Shown here in pieces: positions 35,090-44,603 of a DNA stretch of 64,000 bases. How positions within the stretch are numbered: position 1 is the stretch's first letter; each line of letters opens with the position of its first letter. The stretch comes from Methanocaldococcus lauensis (GTDB lineage Archaea; AGJL01; Methanococci; Methanococcales; Methanocaldococcaceae). The stretch lies in contig LR792634.1 of the NCBI GenBank assembly GCA_902827205.1, positions 1,178,001 through 1,242,000 on the forward strand, read 5' to 3'. A program made the position numbers and the translations under genes. The notes beneath the pieces are model-generated. The model saw only the letters and a program-made list of their open reading frames with translations, was not told the origin of the DNA and ran no database searches.

Positions 35090-35836
35090 ATGAGAATTTT
35101 ACGTCAATTAATTACAATCTTGTTTATGGTTTTTATTCTTATATTGCCATCTTTAATAAATACAAATTATAATTTATATAAAAATCAAAATAAGCCAATA
35201 ATATTAATTCACGATGTTAGTCCAGTTTATTTTAAAGATTTAAAAGAAATTGTAAGAATAATAAATAAATATCACTATCAAAATAGAACTTATCTTTTTT
35301 TGATTGTCAATCATGCAAATGAGCATAATTTAAAAAACTATCCTGAATTTGTTAAATATCTGCATCAATTAGAAAAAGAGGGCTATCACATTGAGTATCA
35401 CGCATATAATCATATAGGAGATGAATTTAACTGTAATAAAACAGTTGCAGAGGAAAAACTAAATAAATCCTTTAAAATATTAAAAGAATGTGAGTTTAAC
35501 CCTAAAAAAATTAAGTATTTTATTCCGCCAAGATATATAATATCAAAAGATGCAGAAAAATTATTCTTAGAGAGGAATATAACAATAATTCTAAATAACA
35601 AAATTATAACAAAGAATAATGGAAAAATTTATGTAATTAGCATTATAAATAGAGAATATACTTGGTATCTTCCAAAAATATTTGTAAAAGATGCTGAACT
35701 AATTGCATTGATTGATTACAAATTAAGTAAAATTGAAAACAAACCTTATTTTTTATCAATTCATCCCAAGGCAGTAAATTATGGTGATGGATTATTATTT
35801 TTAAATGATTTTTTAAACGAAACGTCAAGAAATTAA
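35090..35836 (+). CDS. Exported or membrane-anchored polysaccharide deacetylase-like protein
   Basis: A 248-aa protein with an N-terminal hydrophobic segment (LITILFMVFILILPSLI) followed by a NodB/polysaccharide-deacetylase-like barrel of the DUF2334 type. IILIHDVSPVYFKDLKEI near residue 44 gives the first metal-binding aspartate, EYHAYNHIGDEF near 103 the two histidines, and LSIHPKAVNYGD near 225 a late histidine. It probably acts outside the cell on N-acetylated glycans of the surface layer; the substrate is inferred. The ribosome site is GGGAAAAT. It follows the pyruvate-kinase-domain gene by 29 bases. Confidence 0.75.
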   Translation: MRILRQLITILFMVFILILPSLINTNYNLYKNQNKPIILIHDVSPVYFKDLKEIVRIINKYHYQNRTYLFLIVNHANEHNLKNYPEFVKYLHQLEKEGYHIEYHAYNHIGDEFNCNKTVAEEKLNKSFKILKECEFNPKKIKYFIPPRYIISKDAEKLFLERNITIILNNKIITKNNGKIYVISIINREYTWYLPKIFVKDAELIALIDYKLSKIENKPYFLSIHPKAVNYGDGLLFLNDFLNETSRN

Positions 35837-35846
35837 TAAAAGAGTC

Positions 35847-36440
35847 TTATAATAATTCAACAAAGTTTTCTATAATTTTTAATCCAACTTTTCCACTTTT
35901 TTCAGGATGGAACTGTGTTGCATAAATATTGTCTTTATTTATAGCACTTGGAAATTCAATTCCATATTCAGTTGTGCCAATGATATACTCTTTATTTAAA
36001 GGATTTACATAGTAGGAATGAACAAAATAAAAGTAACTATTATCCTTTATACCTTCAAATAATGGGTTGTCTTTAACTATTTTTACATTATTCCAACCCA
36101 TGTGAGGTAGTTTTTCAACATTTCTAAATTTAATAACATTACCTTTTATTACTCCCAAACCTTTAACTCCTTTCTTTTCTTCACTCTCTTCAAATAAAAC
36201 CTGCATACCTAAACATATTCCTAAAAAAGGAACTTTATCATCAAATATTTTATATAATGTTTCTTTTATTTTTGATAAATTTTCCATAGCACTCCCAAAA
36301 TTCCCAACTCCTGGTAAGATTACTTTATCACACGCTAATAACTCTCCACTGTCTTTTGTTATTATTGCTCTGTCATAAAGTTCAACTGCCTTCTGAATAC
36401 TTCTCAAGTTCCCTGCATTGTAGTCAATTATCCCAATCAT
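35847..36440 (-). CDS. hisH: Imidazole glycerol phosphate synthase, glutaminase subunit
   Basis: A 197-aa class I glutamine amidotransferase that supplies ammonia to HisF in histidine synthesis. The nucleophile cysteine is in FLGICLGMQVLFEES near residue 78, and the histidine-glutamate pair in ATQFHPEKSGKVG near residue 178; IIDYNAGNLRSIQKA is the typical N-terminus. GTGATGAAA precedes the ATG at 36440; GTG at 36449 is in frame but overlaps that ribosome site. It lies 15 bases downstream of tbp on the same strand. Confidence 0.94.
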   Translation of the reverse strand: MIGIIDYNAGNLRSIQKAVELYDRAIITKDSGELLACDKVILPGVGNFGSAMENLSKIKETLYKIFDDKVPFLGICLGMQVLFEESEEKKGVKGLGVIKGNVIKFRNVEKLPHMGWNNVKIVKDNPLFEGIKDNSYFYFVHSYYVNPLNKEYIIGTTEYGIEFPSAINKDNIYATQFHPEKSGKVGLKIIENFVELL

Positions 36441-36455
36441 TTTCATCACTAAATT

Positions 36456-36998
36456 TTAAAGTTCTTGAACTTCTTTTATTGTCTCTAAGATTTTATTTAG
36501 AGCCCTTTTAGCATCTTCCTCACTCTTTAATCCAGTAATAACTACTTTACCGCTACCAAAAATTAAGACAACAACTTTTGGGTCGTCTAATCTATAAACT
36601 AATCCAGGAAATTGTTCAGGTTCATACTCAGTTCCTTCGACCATTAAGGCGATTTCATCTAAGTTTGGCTCAATTCCCAAGTCTGCAGTAGCAACCATAT
36701 TTTGAACTTTGATTTCAGGATTCTCAATAACATCGAATCCAGCATCTTTTAATTCTTTTATAATTTTTTTAATAGCAATCTCAGCCTCTTCTTTGCTCTT
36801 AGCCCCTGTACAGTTTATTTTCCCACTTCTGAATATTAACAACGCTACCTTTGGAACTGACAATCTACAAACTAATCCAGGAAATTGTTCAGGTTCATAT
36901 TCAGCATTATCTAAAATCATTGCGACTTCTTCTAAATCAATATTATCTCCAATTTTTGTTGAAACTACAACATTGACTATCTTTATATCGGGTTCCAT
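36456..36998 (-). CDS. tbp: TATA-box-binding protein
   Basis: A 180-aa general transcription factor made of two direct repeats of about 90 residues. YEPEQFPGLVCRLSVPKVALLIFRSGK (first half) and YEPEQFPGLVYRLDDPKVVVLIFGSGK (second half) are the matching saddle strands, named here as residues about 35-60 and 125-150. It binds the TATA boxes seen in this window. The frame extends upstream to 37049, but GGTGAAAGTT precedes the ATG at 36998 and MEPDIKIVN is the usual start. The tail EVQEL is mildly acidic. Confidence 0.95.
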   Translation of the reverse strand: MEPDIKIVNVVVSTKIGDNIDLEEVAMILDNAEYEPEQFPGLVCRLSVPKVALLIFRSGKINCTGAKSKEEAEIAIKKIIKELKDAGFDVIENPEIKVQNMVATADLGIEPNLDEIALMVEGTEYEPEQFPGLVYRLDDPKVVVLIFGSGKVVITGLKSEEDAKRALNKILETIKEVQEL

Positions 36999-37142
36999 AA
37001 CTTTCACCTTTTTAGTAGATAGCTTAAATATTATAGTAAATATCCACATATATATAGATTATTTAAAAACATAAACATAATATTTATATATTTAAATTAA
37101 TAAATATATTACTAAAAAATAAAAAATAAAAGTTTAAGGAAT

Positions 37143-37451
37143 TTATCCGAATAAAGCGGCCAATCCAGCAACAGCTGCTCCAGTGTCTTCTTCTTTCTTC
37201 TCTTCTTTTTTCTCTTCTTCTTTTTTCTCCTCAGCAGCTGCAGTTGTTGTAGGTGCAGGAGCAGCTGCAACTGGCATAGCAGCGTTTGCTATAGCCTCTT
37301 CAATATCAACTCCTTCTAATCCAGCAACTAATGCCTTAACTCTTGCTTCATCAACTTCTACGCCTGCAGCAGTTAAAACTGCCTTAATAGCGTCTTCTGT
37401 TATCTCTTTTCCTGCACTGTGCAATAGTAATGCCGCATAAATATATTCCAT
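37143..37451 (-). CDS. rpl12: 50S ribosomal protein L12 (P1-like stalk)
   Basis: A 102-aa stalk protein. The N-terminal dimerisation domain ([20 protein letters not shown]) is followed by an Ala/Pro hinge ([13 protein letters not shown]) and a charged tail of alternating E and K ending in the AALFG motif that recruits translation GTPases. GGAGGTG precedes the ATG. It is the last of the L1-P0-L12 gene order, 145 bases downstream of P0. Confidence 0.95.
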   Translation of the reverse strand: MEYIYAALLLHSAGKEITEDAIKAVLTAAGVEVDEARVKALVAGLEGVDIEEAIANAAMPVAAAPAPTTTAAAEEKKEEEKKEEKKEEDTGAAVAGLAALFG

Positions 37452-37596
37452 ATTTTACACCTCCATTTTCATTCAATTTGTTTATATTAGATTTTGTTTT
37501 TATATTTGTTTAATTAGTATTGTGTTTTATCTCTACTACAAATATTATAATTAATTTGCAATTCACTATTTATTATTAATTATTTATATTTTTCGG

Positions 37597-38613
37597 TTAG
37601 AATAATAAAGCCAATCCTGCGGCTCCTGTATCCTCTTCTTTCTTCTCTTCCTCTTTTTTCTCCTCTTCTTTTTCCTCTTCAGATACTAGAGCAGCTGAAA
37701 CTTCTACTGATGACAGTTTAGCTTTAATGTCTTCATCTAAAGCATCTTCAGGCAACTTGGAAGCCAATGCCAATGCCTGCGCTTGAGCCTTTGCTAATAT
37801 ATCTCCAGCAGTTTCCTTTGTTATAAATGCTGTTTCAATTGCCAATGCCTTAGCATTAATAAATGCTTTCTGTATCAAGTATGGTAACACTTCTTTTGTT
37901 GGATATGCTATATTAAATGCTAAGTTAAATGCATTTTGGTAGGCAGTTTGAATATCTGCCAATAATTTTTCTTCATCTACTTTTAATACATCTGGAGTAT
38001 ATATAATTCCATCTTCATAAACTGCCAAAATGTTTAAACCAACTTTTATTGGTTTTATTCCTAATCTGTCCAATACTGCTGCTAATTTTGGTGAAACTAC
38101 TTCTCCCTTTTTAACAACTACTTTGTCCTCTTTAATTACAATTTTACCTTTTTCAATAGCCGCTGGAATACCTACACTTTTGAGTTCTCCTAAGAAAGGT
38201 CCTGGAGGCATTCCAGTAGGACCTTTTTCGACTTTAATGTCACATGGAGCTATTTGCCCTCCTTTTACAGGAGCAGGACTTTTGTTCTCTTCCAACATCT
38301 TATAAAGTTTAAATGGATTCATATCTGTAACTAATATTGCTGCCCCTCTCTCTACATAGTTTGCCAATTCAGCTAACTTTGGATTATTCAATTCTTCAGA
38401 TGCTTCTTTTAAGGCTCTTATGATTAAGGTGTTTCTTGACATTCTCAATTTGACTTTATCTCTAATTTTGTCTCTAATTTCTTGTAATTGAGGGGCAGGG
38501 ACATCCATCATATCTACTATGGCAACTACAGGCTTACTTTTAATAAGCCCCTTGAGTGTTTTAACTTCCTCTATTTTCCAGGGGGCCACATGAGCTTTCA
38601 CTTTTGTTTCCAT
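37597..38613 (-). CDS. rplP0: 50S ribosomal protein L10 (P0-like stalk base)
   Basis: A 338-aa acidic ribosomal protein P0. The N-terminal rRNA-binding domain includes [31 protein letters not shown] in parts ([15 protein letters not shown] near residue 30) and [15 protein letters not shown] near 57; helical segments that bind L12 dimers follow, and the C-terminus copies the L12 tail with an E/K-rich stretch and GLALLF. GGGGAT precedes the ATG. It lies 25 bases after rpl1 and is co-transcribed with it. Confidence 0.95.
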   Translation of the reverse strand: METKVKAHVAPWKIEEVKTLKGLIKSKPVVAIVDMMDVPAPQLQEIRDKIRDKVKLRMSRNTLIIRALKEASEELNNPKLAELANYVERGAAILVTDMNPFKLYKMLEENKSPAPVKGGQIAPCDIKVEKGPTGMPPGPFLGELKSVGIPAAIEKGKIVIKEDKVVVKKGEVVSPKLAAVLDRLGIKPIKVGLNILAVYEDGIIYTPDVLKVDEEKLLADIQTAYQNAFNLAFNIAYPTKEVLPYLIQKAFINAKALAIETAFITKETAGDILAKAQAQALALASKLPEDALDEDIKAKLSSVEVSAALVSEEEKEEEKKEEEKKEEDTGAAGLALLF

Positions 38614-38638
38614 TTTTATCCCCTTTGCTATTTAGTGA

Positions 38639-39298
38639 TTATTTTTTCTTAGCTTTTTCTTTTTTGACTTTTACAGCTGGACCCATAGTTAATTTAACAT
38701 AAGCATCTTTTAAGTGATAGAGACCTTTTTCATATTTCTTAGCTATAACGTTTAGAACAGCCTCTATATTATCGACTATTTGTTCATCGGTCATTTTTTC
38801 GTTTCCAACTAATACTTGGAAGTAAGGTTTATCTCTTGTGTTTATAACAACAGTTTTTTTCAATCTTTCAACTAATGGGGCTATGTTTGCGTTAGCAGGA
38901 ACTGGTTTTGGCATTTTACCTCTTGGACCTAATATCATACCCATATATCTACCAATCAAAGGCATTAAATCGGCTTGAGCAATAAAGAAGTCATGTGCCT
39001 TAGCAATTTTTCTTAACTTCCTTTTGTCTTTACCTAACTCTTCAATTTCTTCTTTTCTAATAGCAGTTAATCCTAACTCTTCAGCTTGTTTAATTAAATC
39101 ACCAGTTCCAATAACTGCTATCTTGGCTTCTTTACCTCTTCCATGAGGAAGCACCACTTCAGCCTTTATTCTGTTCTCTGGCTTCCTCATGTCAATTTCT
39201 TTTAATATTCCTATAAATTCAAAGGACTGTGTGAAGTTTCTCGGCTTCGCGAGTTCGCGAGCCTCCTTCACCGCTTGCAACAGCGCTTCTCTGTCCAT
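38639..39298 (-). CDS. rpl1: 50S ribosomal protein L1
   Basis: A 219-aa two-domain L1 protein at the tRNA exit side of the ribosome. [21 protein letters not shown], given as residues about 23-43, and [14 protein letters not shown] near residue 122 are family signatures. It ends in a basic [10 protein letters not shown] tail. AAGGAGGAGTG precedes the ATG. In Methanococcus species L1 represses its own operon by binding its mRNA; a GC-rich structured stretch at the start of this coding region fits that site. The first gene of the L1-P0-L12 operon. Confidence 0.96.
   Translation of the reverse strand: MDREALLQAVKEARELAKPRNFTQSFEFIGILKEIDMRKPENRIKAEVVLPHGRGKEAKIAVIGTGDLIKQAEELGLTAIRKEEIEELGKDKRKLRKIAKAHDFFIAQADLMPLIGRYMGMILGPRGKMPKPVPANANIAPLVERLKKTVVINTRDKPYFQVLVGNEKMTDEQIVDNIEAVLNVIAKKYEKGLYHLKDAYVKLTMGPAVKVKKEKAKKK
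39228..39285 (-). promoter_or_regulatory. Probable L1-binding autoregulatory site inside rpl1
   Basis: Codons about 5-24 of rpl1 are unusually GC-rich. In the mRNA GUGAAG (after GCG) pairs with CUUCAC, enclosing GGCU-CGCG-AACU-CGCG-A-AGCC, a stem with asymmetric internal loops. Methanococcal L1 operons are known to be repressed at a site just inside the L1 gene that mimics the 23S rRNA binding site. The match here is in position and layout; binding itself is inferred. Confidence 0.65.
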
Positions 39299-39564
39299 AT
39301 TTCACTCCTCCTTATAACTTTATTGAGGTTTAACTTGTTTAATTCTTGTTTAATTATTTAAATTTGATGAAAATCACCAATATTATATGACATCTTATAT
39401 AAATATTTTACAGTTGAAATTACATTACATTTAAGTTAAAAGAGAGAGATTCACTAAATTTCTAAGACAAAAATTAAAAATTTGTATATAGAAAATACTA
39501 TACACAGTATATAAAATTTTCGGTATACTGGATTTGAAAAGAAAACATTGAAAATTTTAATAAA

Positions 39565-39873
39565 TTATTGTTTATTCATTTTCTCTTTTAATTCATTGAG
39601 TAAAGTATCGCACATATTTATAATATCTCTCAAACATTCTTTTAAAACTTCTATTGGATCTACACCATCTTCAGTTATTACAGTTATCTTTGGATTTGAT
39701 ATATATCTTCCAGTTTCTGGATGTAACAATGGATGATCTATAGAGTATGAAGCCATCTTTACGCCTTCTTTTGTTAATAGAATATCTTTCAATAAATTTG
39801 GTAGAGAGTGATCTTCATTTATTAACTCAATTTCAACTAAATTATTCTTCCTTTCCAATATCTTTATCTCCAT
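39565..39873 (-). CDS. rpo11: DNA-directed RNA polymerase subunit L (Rpo11)
   Basis: A 102-aa RNA polymerase subunit homologous to eukaryotic Rpb11 and to part of bacterial alpha. EDHSLPNLLKDILLTKEGVKMASYSIDHPLL, given as residues about 20-50, contains the family dimerisation motif that pairs with Rpo3, and a long helix follows (PIEVLKECLRDIINMCDTLL). GGAGGGAGAAT precedes the ATG. Its first 32 bases overlap the end of the upstream DUF2067-type gene in another frame, so the two are tightly coupled. Confidence 0.94.
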   Translation of the reverse strand: MEIKILERKNNLVEIELINEDHSLPNLLKDILLTKEGVKMASYSIDHPLLHPETGRYISNPKITVITEDGVDPIEVLKECLRDIINMCDTLLNELKEKMNKQ

Positions 39874-40468
39874 ATTCTCCCTCCAATAGATCTTTTTTAG
39901 CTAAGTTTATATCTTTGTTTAATACTATTCTACCATCTTCCTCTTCTCTAAGGAATTCTTTTTCTAAGGCCTCTTTAATTACCTCTTCAATAGGTTTGTT
40001 TTTTATAAAAGATACTAAAACTACTAAATTTTTTACAGGTTTTGAACCAAGATTTGAAAATCTCAACTCTTGATAAAGTTCAAAGAGATTTTTTAGAATA
40101 TCATTAAATTTATTAATGTCAATGTCTGTTTTTATTGCATTTTCATCTTCTAAGTATATAACTCTATATCCTAAAGTCTTAAGAGTATCTATTATCAAAT
40201 CTTTATTAACTGGATATTTAAGTTCTGATAAAACATATTTATATAAGCCTTCTTTGTCTTTTCTATACATTCTCCTTACTTTTTCTATTAAATTTACTAT
40301 AGTCCTATAATTTTCATTTAAGGAATCTTTATCAAATCCAAATACAAAGATCTTTACATGATTTCCTTTTGATTCTATTGTGCAATCAACCTTTAGCCTT
40401 GATAATCTTTCACAAAGATCTAAAAGTTCTTGGTCACTACTAACCTTAAATGAAATTATTTTTCTCAT
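39842..40468 (-). CDS. Conserved archaeal protein (DUF2067-type) upstream of rpo11
   Basis: A 208-aa protein that I place by position and look in a conserved euryarchaeal family linked to rpoL. It starts with a strand-helix-strand unit (IISFKVSSDQELLDLCERLSRLKVDCTIES) here noted as residues 4-33, has a helical middle, and an acidic end (GEYGDKDIGKEE). No catalytic motif is visible. The overlap with rpo11 suggests a role tied to transcription or RNA. GGTGACAAT precedes the ATG. Confidence 0.72.
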   Translation of the reverse strand: MRKIISFKVSSDQELLDLCERLSRLKVDCTIESKGNHVKIFVFGFDKDSLNENYRTIVNLIEKVRRMYRKDKEGLYKYVLSELKYPVNKDLIIDTLKTLGYRVIYLEDENAIKTDIDINKFNDILKNLFELYQELRFSNLGSKPVKNLVVLVSFIKNKPIEEVIKEALEKEFLREEEDGRIVLNKDINLAKKDLLEGEYGDKDIGKEE

Positions 40469-40575
40469 ATATTGTCACCAACGATGGAATAACATTTAAT
40501 TAGTATAAAGTGTTTATAAAATATAACTGCCTAATATAATAAAGTTTTGCATTAGAATATTTTCTGGTGGTAATG

Positions 40576-41496
40576 ATGGATACATTTGAGATGATAAAGA
40601 AAAACACTTCTGAAATAGTTAGTGAAGAAGAACTCAAAGAAGTTTTAAATAAAACAAATAAAAAGGCATACATTGGATTTGAGCCAAGTGGTAAAATACA
40701 TTTAGGGCATTACTTACAAATTAAAAAGATGATTGACTTACAAAATGCTGGATTTGATATTATAATATTATTGGCTGATTTACACGCATATCTAAATCAA
40801 AAAGGAGAGTTAGATGAGATTAGAGAAATAGGAGAATACAATAAGAAAGTTTTTGAGGCTATGGGTTTAAAGGCTAAATATATTTATGGCAGTGAGTTTC
40901 AATTAGAGAAAGATTATACTTTAAATGTATATAAATTAGCCCTAAAAACTACCTTAAAAAGAGCGAGAAGAAGTATGGAACTTATAGCAAGAGAGGATGA
41001 AAATCCAAAGGTTGCTGAAGTTATCTATCCAATAATGCAAGTCAATGATATTTATTACTTAGATGTTGATGTTGCAGTAGGAGGAATGGAGCAGAGAAAA
41101 ATCCATATGTTAGCAAGAGAATTGTTGCCTAAAAAAGTAGTTTGTATTCATAATCCTGTTTTAACTGGATTAGATGGAGAAGGTAAGATGAGTTCTTCAA
41201 AAGGAAACTTTATAGCAGTTGATGACTCACCAGAAACAATTAAAGAAAAAATTAGAAAAGCATACTGTCCTGCTGGAGTTGTTGAAAAAAATCCAATAAT
41301 GGAAATTGCTAAATATTTCCTTGAATATCCTTTAACTATAAAGAGACCTGAAAAATTTGGAGGAGATATAACTGTAAATAGCTATGAAGAATTGGAAAAT
41401 CTGTTTATAAATAAAAAATTACATCCAATGGACTTAAAAAATGCTGTAGCTGAGGAACTTATAAAGATTTTAGAGCCAATTAGAGAAAAGATATAA
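40576..41496 (+). CDS. tyrS: Tyrosyl-tRNA synthetase
   Basis: A 306-aa class I synthetase of the short archaeal type. [17 protein letters not shown] holds Tyr32 and the HIGH-like motif (HLGH), QVNDIYYLD holds the tyrosine-contacting Asp158 by count, and GKMSSSKGN is the KMSKS-like loop near residue 204. As in other archaeal enzymes there is no bacterial S4-like C-terminal domain. It is very close to the well-known M. jannaschii enzyme and has the same length. GTG at 40567 and ATG at 40573 are in frame, but GGTGGT at 40566-40571 fits the ATG at 40576. Confidence 0.96.
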   Translation: MDTFEMIKKNTSEIVSEEELKEVLNKTNKKAYIGFEPSGKIHLGHYLQIKKMIDLQNAGFDIIILLADLHAYLNQKGELDEIREIGEYNKKVFEAMGLKAKYIYGSEFQLEKDYTLNVYKLALKTTLKRARRSMELIAREDENPKVAEVIYPIMQVNDIYYLDVDVAVGGMEQRKIHMLARELLPKKVVCIHNPVLTGLDGEGKMSSSKGNFIAVDDSPETIKEKIRKAYCPAGVVEKNPIMEIAKYFLEYPLTIKRPEKFGGDITVNSYEELENLFINKKLHPMDLKNAVAEELIKILEPIREKI

Positions 41497-41503
41497 ATAT
41501 AAA

Positions 41504-41893
41504 TTAGACAATTATTATATCACTTAATTTTCTCTTATTCTCTTCCTTTTTAAGATCCTCTAATGGTACTGGTTTAGAATCTGCTATTATAATGTTATCA
41601 TTTTTTCTATCATTAGTTTTTTTAGTAATTTTATTAAGATTTTGCATCATATTATAATTTTGTTTTTTAATATCTTTTTTATCCTTATTATTTTTTGGAT
41701 GAGGGAGAGTTTTATATCTAATTTTAACAATAATCTCTCCTTCTCCATCATCTTTATCAAATGGTAGATTTATCTTAGCAGTGTCTTTAGATAAAACTTC
41801 TAATGAAACATTTTTATCCCCTAAATAAATATCAACATAGGTAATTAAAACACTTTCTGGATTTTGTATTGAGAGAGTTATTTTCTCCTCCAT
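41504..41893 (-). CDS. Conserved hypothetical protein, charged C-terminus
   Basis: A 129-aa protein that I do not recognise. The first 65 residues look like a small beta-sandwich (ITLSIQNPESVLITYVDIYLGDKNVSLEVL), and residues 66-129 are very rich in lysine, asparagine and aspartate and likely disordered (HPKNNKDKKDIKKQNYN). It lies seven bases after cbiT on the same strand and is probably co-transcribed with it. No membrane segment or catalytic motif is seen. Confidence 0.65.
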   Translation of the reverse strand: MEEKITLSIQNPESVLITYVDIYLGDKNVSLEVLSKDTAKINLPFDKDDGEGEIIVKIRYKTLPHPKNNKDKKDIKKQNYNMMQNLNKITKKTNDRKNDNIIIADSKPVPLEDLKKEENKRKLSDIIIV

Positions 41894-41900
41894 ACTTAAT

Positions 41901-42443
41901 CTACCTGACAGCTTTTATTATTGTTATTGGATTTTTTGCTAAAAACATGTGTCCAGAAGAGATTTTTTTGCTGTATGAAACTGTAATATTAATCGCCTCT
42001 ACATTATATCCTCTACATTCTAATTCATTCATAATTTTAACGGCATTTTCTAAAACAATTGTATTGGCAACAATATGATTTATACCTTTTTTATCTAAAA
42101 TTTCAATTATCTTTTCAATATTTTTAGTTCCACCTATAAAAGCTTTGTTAAACTCTAATTTTTCCAAAACTTCCTCTGCCCTACCTTTTATAACTTCACA
42201 GTTTTTAATATTAAATTTGGCTAAATTTTGTTTAGTTAGCTCAATAGCCTCATCTAAGTAGTCAATTGCATATACAAACTTACATCTTTTGGCTATCTCA
42301 ACTGTCATTCCTCCACTCCCACAGCCAATATCAACAACAACATCATCTTTATTTAAATTTAATTTCCCAATGCTTACAGCCCTAATTTCTTCTTTTGTTA
42401 TTGGAACTTTATCTTTTCTTATAAATTCACTGTCTGGGATCAT
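41901..42443 (-). CDS. cbiT: Cobalt-precorrin methyltransferase CbiT
   Basis: A 180-aa SAM-dependent methyltransferase of anaerobic cobalamin synthesis that methylates C15 and decarboxylates the acetate side chain at C12 of the precorrin ring. MIPDSEFIRKDKVPITKEEIRA, given as residues 1-22, is the conserved N-terminus, DIGCGSGGMTVEIA near residue 38 is the SAM loop, and GGTKNIEKII near 103 binds the substrate side. CbiT stands alone here, without CbiE fused. cbiZ at 61.5 kb belongs to the same corrinoid metabolism. GGTGAC precedes the ATG. Confidence 0.93.
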   Translation of the reverse strand: MIPDSEFIRKDKVPITKEEIRAVSIGKLNLNKDDVVVDIGCGSGGMTVEIAKRCKFVYAIDYLDEAIELTKQNLAKFNIKNCEVIKGRAEEVLEKLEFNKAFIGGTKNIEKIIEILDKKGINHIVANTIVLENAVKIMNELECRGYNVEAINITVSYSKKISSGHMFLAKNPITIIKAVR

Positions 42444-42538
42444 AATAATGTCACCAATTTTAGTAAGTATATTAAGTAGGTAATAACATAATTGAATTTG
42501 AAGATTTAATAATTAAAAAATTGCAATAGGGGGAAGTT

Positions 42539-43561
42539 ATGAACTACTCAATAAGACTATTTAAAGTTATGGGAATTCCAATAGAGCTACATATAACATT
42601 TATTCTATTCTTAATAATTATAATTGGGCTATCTGTAATCAATAAAAATATATTTTGGGCTATTTTATTTATTTTATTGTTTGTCTCTGTCGTTTTACAT
42701 GAATTAGGGCATAGTTATGTGGCTAAAAAGTATGGTGTCAAAATTGAGAAAATTTTACTTCTACCAATTGGCGGAGTAGCGATGATGGATAAAATTCCAA
42801 GAGAAGGAGAGCTAAAGATAGGTTTGGCTGGTCCAATAGTTAGCTTTATCATTGGGATAACTTTATTAATTATATCTCAATCTTTTGATATAAATATAGG
42901 TGGTTATCCCTTAATATATACAGTTGGATTGTTAAATTTAATGCTTGGTAGTTTTAACTTAATTCCTGCCTTTCCTATGGATGGAGGTAGAGTGTTAAGG
43001 GCTATATTATCAAAAAAATATGGGTATTTAAAATCTACAAAAATAGCGGCAAATATTGGAAAAAGTTTAGCTTTGGCTATGTTAATTTTTGGATTACTAT
43101 CAATGAATATTATATTAATTTTAGTGAGTTTGTTTGTGTATTTTGGTGCTGAACAAGAGAGTAGAATGGTGGAAGTTGAAACAATCTTTAAAAATATTAG
43201 GGCAAAAGACATTATGACCCCAAATCCAATATGCGTAGATCCAAATATTAGCATCGAAGAATTTTTAAATTTTATGCTTAAACACAAATATTTTGGATAT
43301 CCAGTAGTTGAAAATGGAAAATTAATTGGTTGTATAGGGATAAGTAATATACACAGTAAAAAAGGGACTGTAAGAGATTATATGGAAAAACCAGTAATAG
43401 TTGATGAAAATACTGATATAACTGACATTTTAAAAAAGATGGTTTATGCTGATAGGGTTTTTGTTGTAGATGAAAATAACAAATTAAAAGGGATAATATC
43501 AAAAACAGACATATTGAGAGCTATGAATATATTGGAATTAAAAGAGGAATTAGAACATTAA
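42539..43561 (+). CDS. Site-2 protease family intramembrane metalloprotease with CBS domains
   Basis: A 340-aa membrane protease. Six membrane segments fill the first 205 residues; HELGH near residue 54 binds zinc and FNLIPAFPMDGGRVLRA near residue 140 provides the aspartate ligand. Two CBS domains make up the rest (DIMTPNPICVDPNISIEEFL from about 222, and VRDYMEKPVIVDENTDITDIL from about 280) and probably sense a nucleotide. This matches the M. jannaschii S2P whose membrane core has a known structure. The substrate is unknown. GGGGGAAG precedes the ATG. Confidence 0.92.
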   Translation: MNYSIRLFKVMGIPIELHITFILFLIIIIGLSVINKNIFWAILFILLFVSVVLHELGHSYVAKKYGVKIEKILLLPIGGVAMMDKIPREGELKIGLAGPIVSFIIGITLLIISQSFDINIGGYPLIYTVGLLNLMLGSFNLIPAFPMDGGRVLRAILSKKYGYLKSTKIAANIGKSLALAMLIFGLLSMNIILILVSLFVYFGAEQESRMVEVETIFKNIRAKDIMTPNPICVDPNISIEEFLNFMLKHKYFGYPVVENGKLIGCIGISNIHSKKGTVRDYMEKPVIVDENTDITDILKKMVYADRVFVVDENNKLKGIISKTDILRAMNILELKEELEH

Positions 43562-43569
43562 ATTAAATT

Positions 43570-43752
43570 TTATTCTTTCTTTTGAGGCTGTTTCCATTCC
43601 ATATATCCACATCTTCCACAGGAGTATCTGTTTAAGTGCTCAGCCATAAAAACTCCTGGCCCACATCTTGGGCAAAACTTCTTTAATCTAACAACTTTAT
43701 CTCCTTCAATTTTGTAATATTTGTATTTTGCTGTTTTTTTACCTTTTGTCAT
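43570..43752 (-). CDS. rps27ae: 30S ribosomal protein S27ae
   Basis: A 60-aa zinc-ribbon ribosomal protein. The four ligands are in [14 protein letters not shown] and [11 protein letters not shown]. In eukaryotes the homologue is made as a ubiquitin fusion; here it stands alone, as in archaea. The ATG follows directly on the rps24e stop codon, with GGGGGGAGAG inside the end of rps24e as its ribosome site, so the two are coupled. Confidence 0.94.
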   Translation of the reverse strand: MTKGKKTAKYKYYKIEGDKVVRLKKFCPRCGPGVFMAEHLNRYSCGRCGYMEWKQPQKKE

Positions 43753-44064
43753 TTACTCTCCCCCCTCAGCAGTTGTTTCCTCTTCTTCATCAATTTTATT
43801 CTTTCTTAAAATGTGTTCTCTTTCAATTAGCTTTAACATTTCTTCATTGTCATATAATTTAGCATAACCTCTAACTCTCTGCATTCCAGATTCTCCAACA
43901 ATTTTTTCAACGATTAATAAATCCTTATTTGCGTTTAAGATTGCCGCAAGTTTTAATTTAACATCTTTGAATGTAGGTGTTGCCCCTTCATAATCTACAA
44001 TAAATCTATATTCTTTTCTCTTTAATAATGGGTTATACCTTTCTGATAATATCCTTATCTCCAT
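43753..44064 (-). CDS. rps24e: 30S ribosomal protein S24e
   Basis: A 103-aa small-subunit protein. RYNPLLKRKEYRFIVDYEGATPT, given as residues about 9-31, and VVEKIVGESGMQRVRGYAKLYD in parts (GESGMQRVRGYAKLYD) are the family marks. The acidic end EEEETTAEGGE contains the ribosome site of rps27ae at DNA level. GGGAT precedes the ATG. It forms a cluster with spt4 and rpo7 upstream on the same strand, an arrangement common in Euryarchaeota. Confidence 0.94.
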   Translation of the reverse strand: MEIRILSERYNPLLKRKEYRFIVDYEGATPTFKDVKLKLAAILNANKDLLIVEKIVGESGMQRVRGYAKLYDNEEMLKLIEREHILRKNKIDEEEETTAEGGE

Positions 44065-44119
44065 ACTTTATCCCTCATATCATTTTTTTGTTAGTTTTTG
44101 TTTTTTTAATATTAAATTT

Positions 44120-44596
44120 TTATATTTTTATAAATTGTTTTAATAAATTTTCAATTTCTTTTTTTATTTTTTCATTTATTTTTATAATAACCATTCCTTT
44201 ATTTGGCAATCCATATAAAACATAAGTTCCAATAGGAAAGTATTTGATAACAATTAGAGCTAGTAAATCTTCTTCTCCATCTACCAATAGAGCGATGTCT
44301 TTATCATTTATGGTAGAGAGGTATTTAATACTTTCTATTGCCTCATCAGATATACAACCAGGAGGATTTTTTATCTTAATAATTTTTTTAAAATTGTGAT
44401 TTATTTTTATAGGGATTGTTCTTTGAGTTTTTAGATCAAAAATGGATAATTTAGGAATTATGTTGTTTTCAATTACTGTTTTAGTTACTATATCTCCAAC
44501 AGTTACTATATCACCATCTATATTTGGTAATGTTTTATATACTTTTCCAAAGGGTTTTTTTAATTTTTCTCTTAAATTTTCTGGGAGTATTAACAT
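44120..44596 (-). CDS. GTP-dependent dephospho-CoA kinase
   Basis: A 158-aa protein of the archaeal family (formerly DUF359) that performs the last step of coenzyme A synthesis with GTP instead of ATP. LPENLREKLKKPFGKVY at the N-terminus, VTVGDIVTKTVIENN near residue 34, KNPPGCISDEAI near 77 and LLVDGEEDLLALIVIKYFPIG, given as residues about 100-120, fit the family, the last containing the catalytic Asp-Gly-Glu-Glu-Asp. It starts 7 bases after the spt4 stop, so the pair is coupled. Confidence 0.88.
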   Translation of the reverse strand: MLILPENLREKLKKPFGKVYKTLPNIDGDIVTVGDIVTKTVIENNIIPKLSIFDLKTQRTIPIKINHNFKKIIKIKNPPGCISDEAIESIKYLSTINDKDIALLVDGEEDLLALIVIKYFPIGTYVLYGLPNKGMVIIKINEKIKKEIENLLKQFIKI

Positions 44597-44603
44597 GCTT
44601 AAT

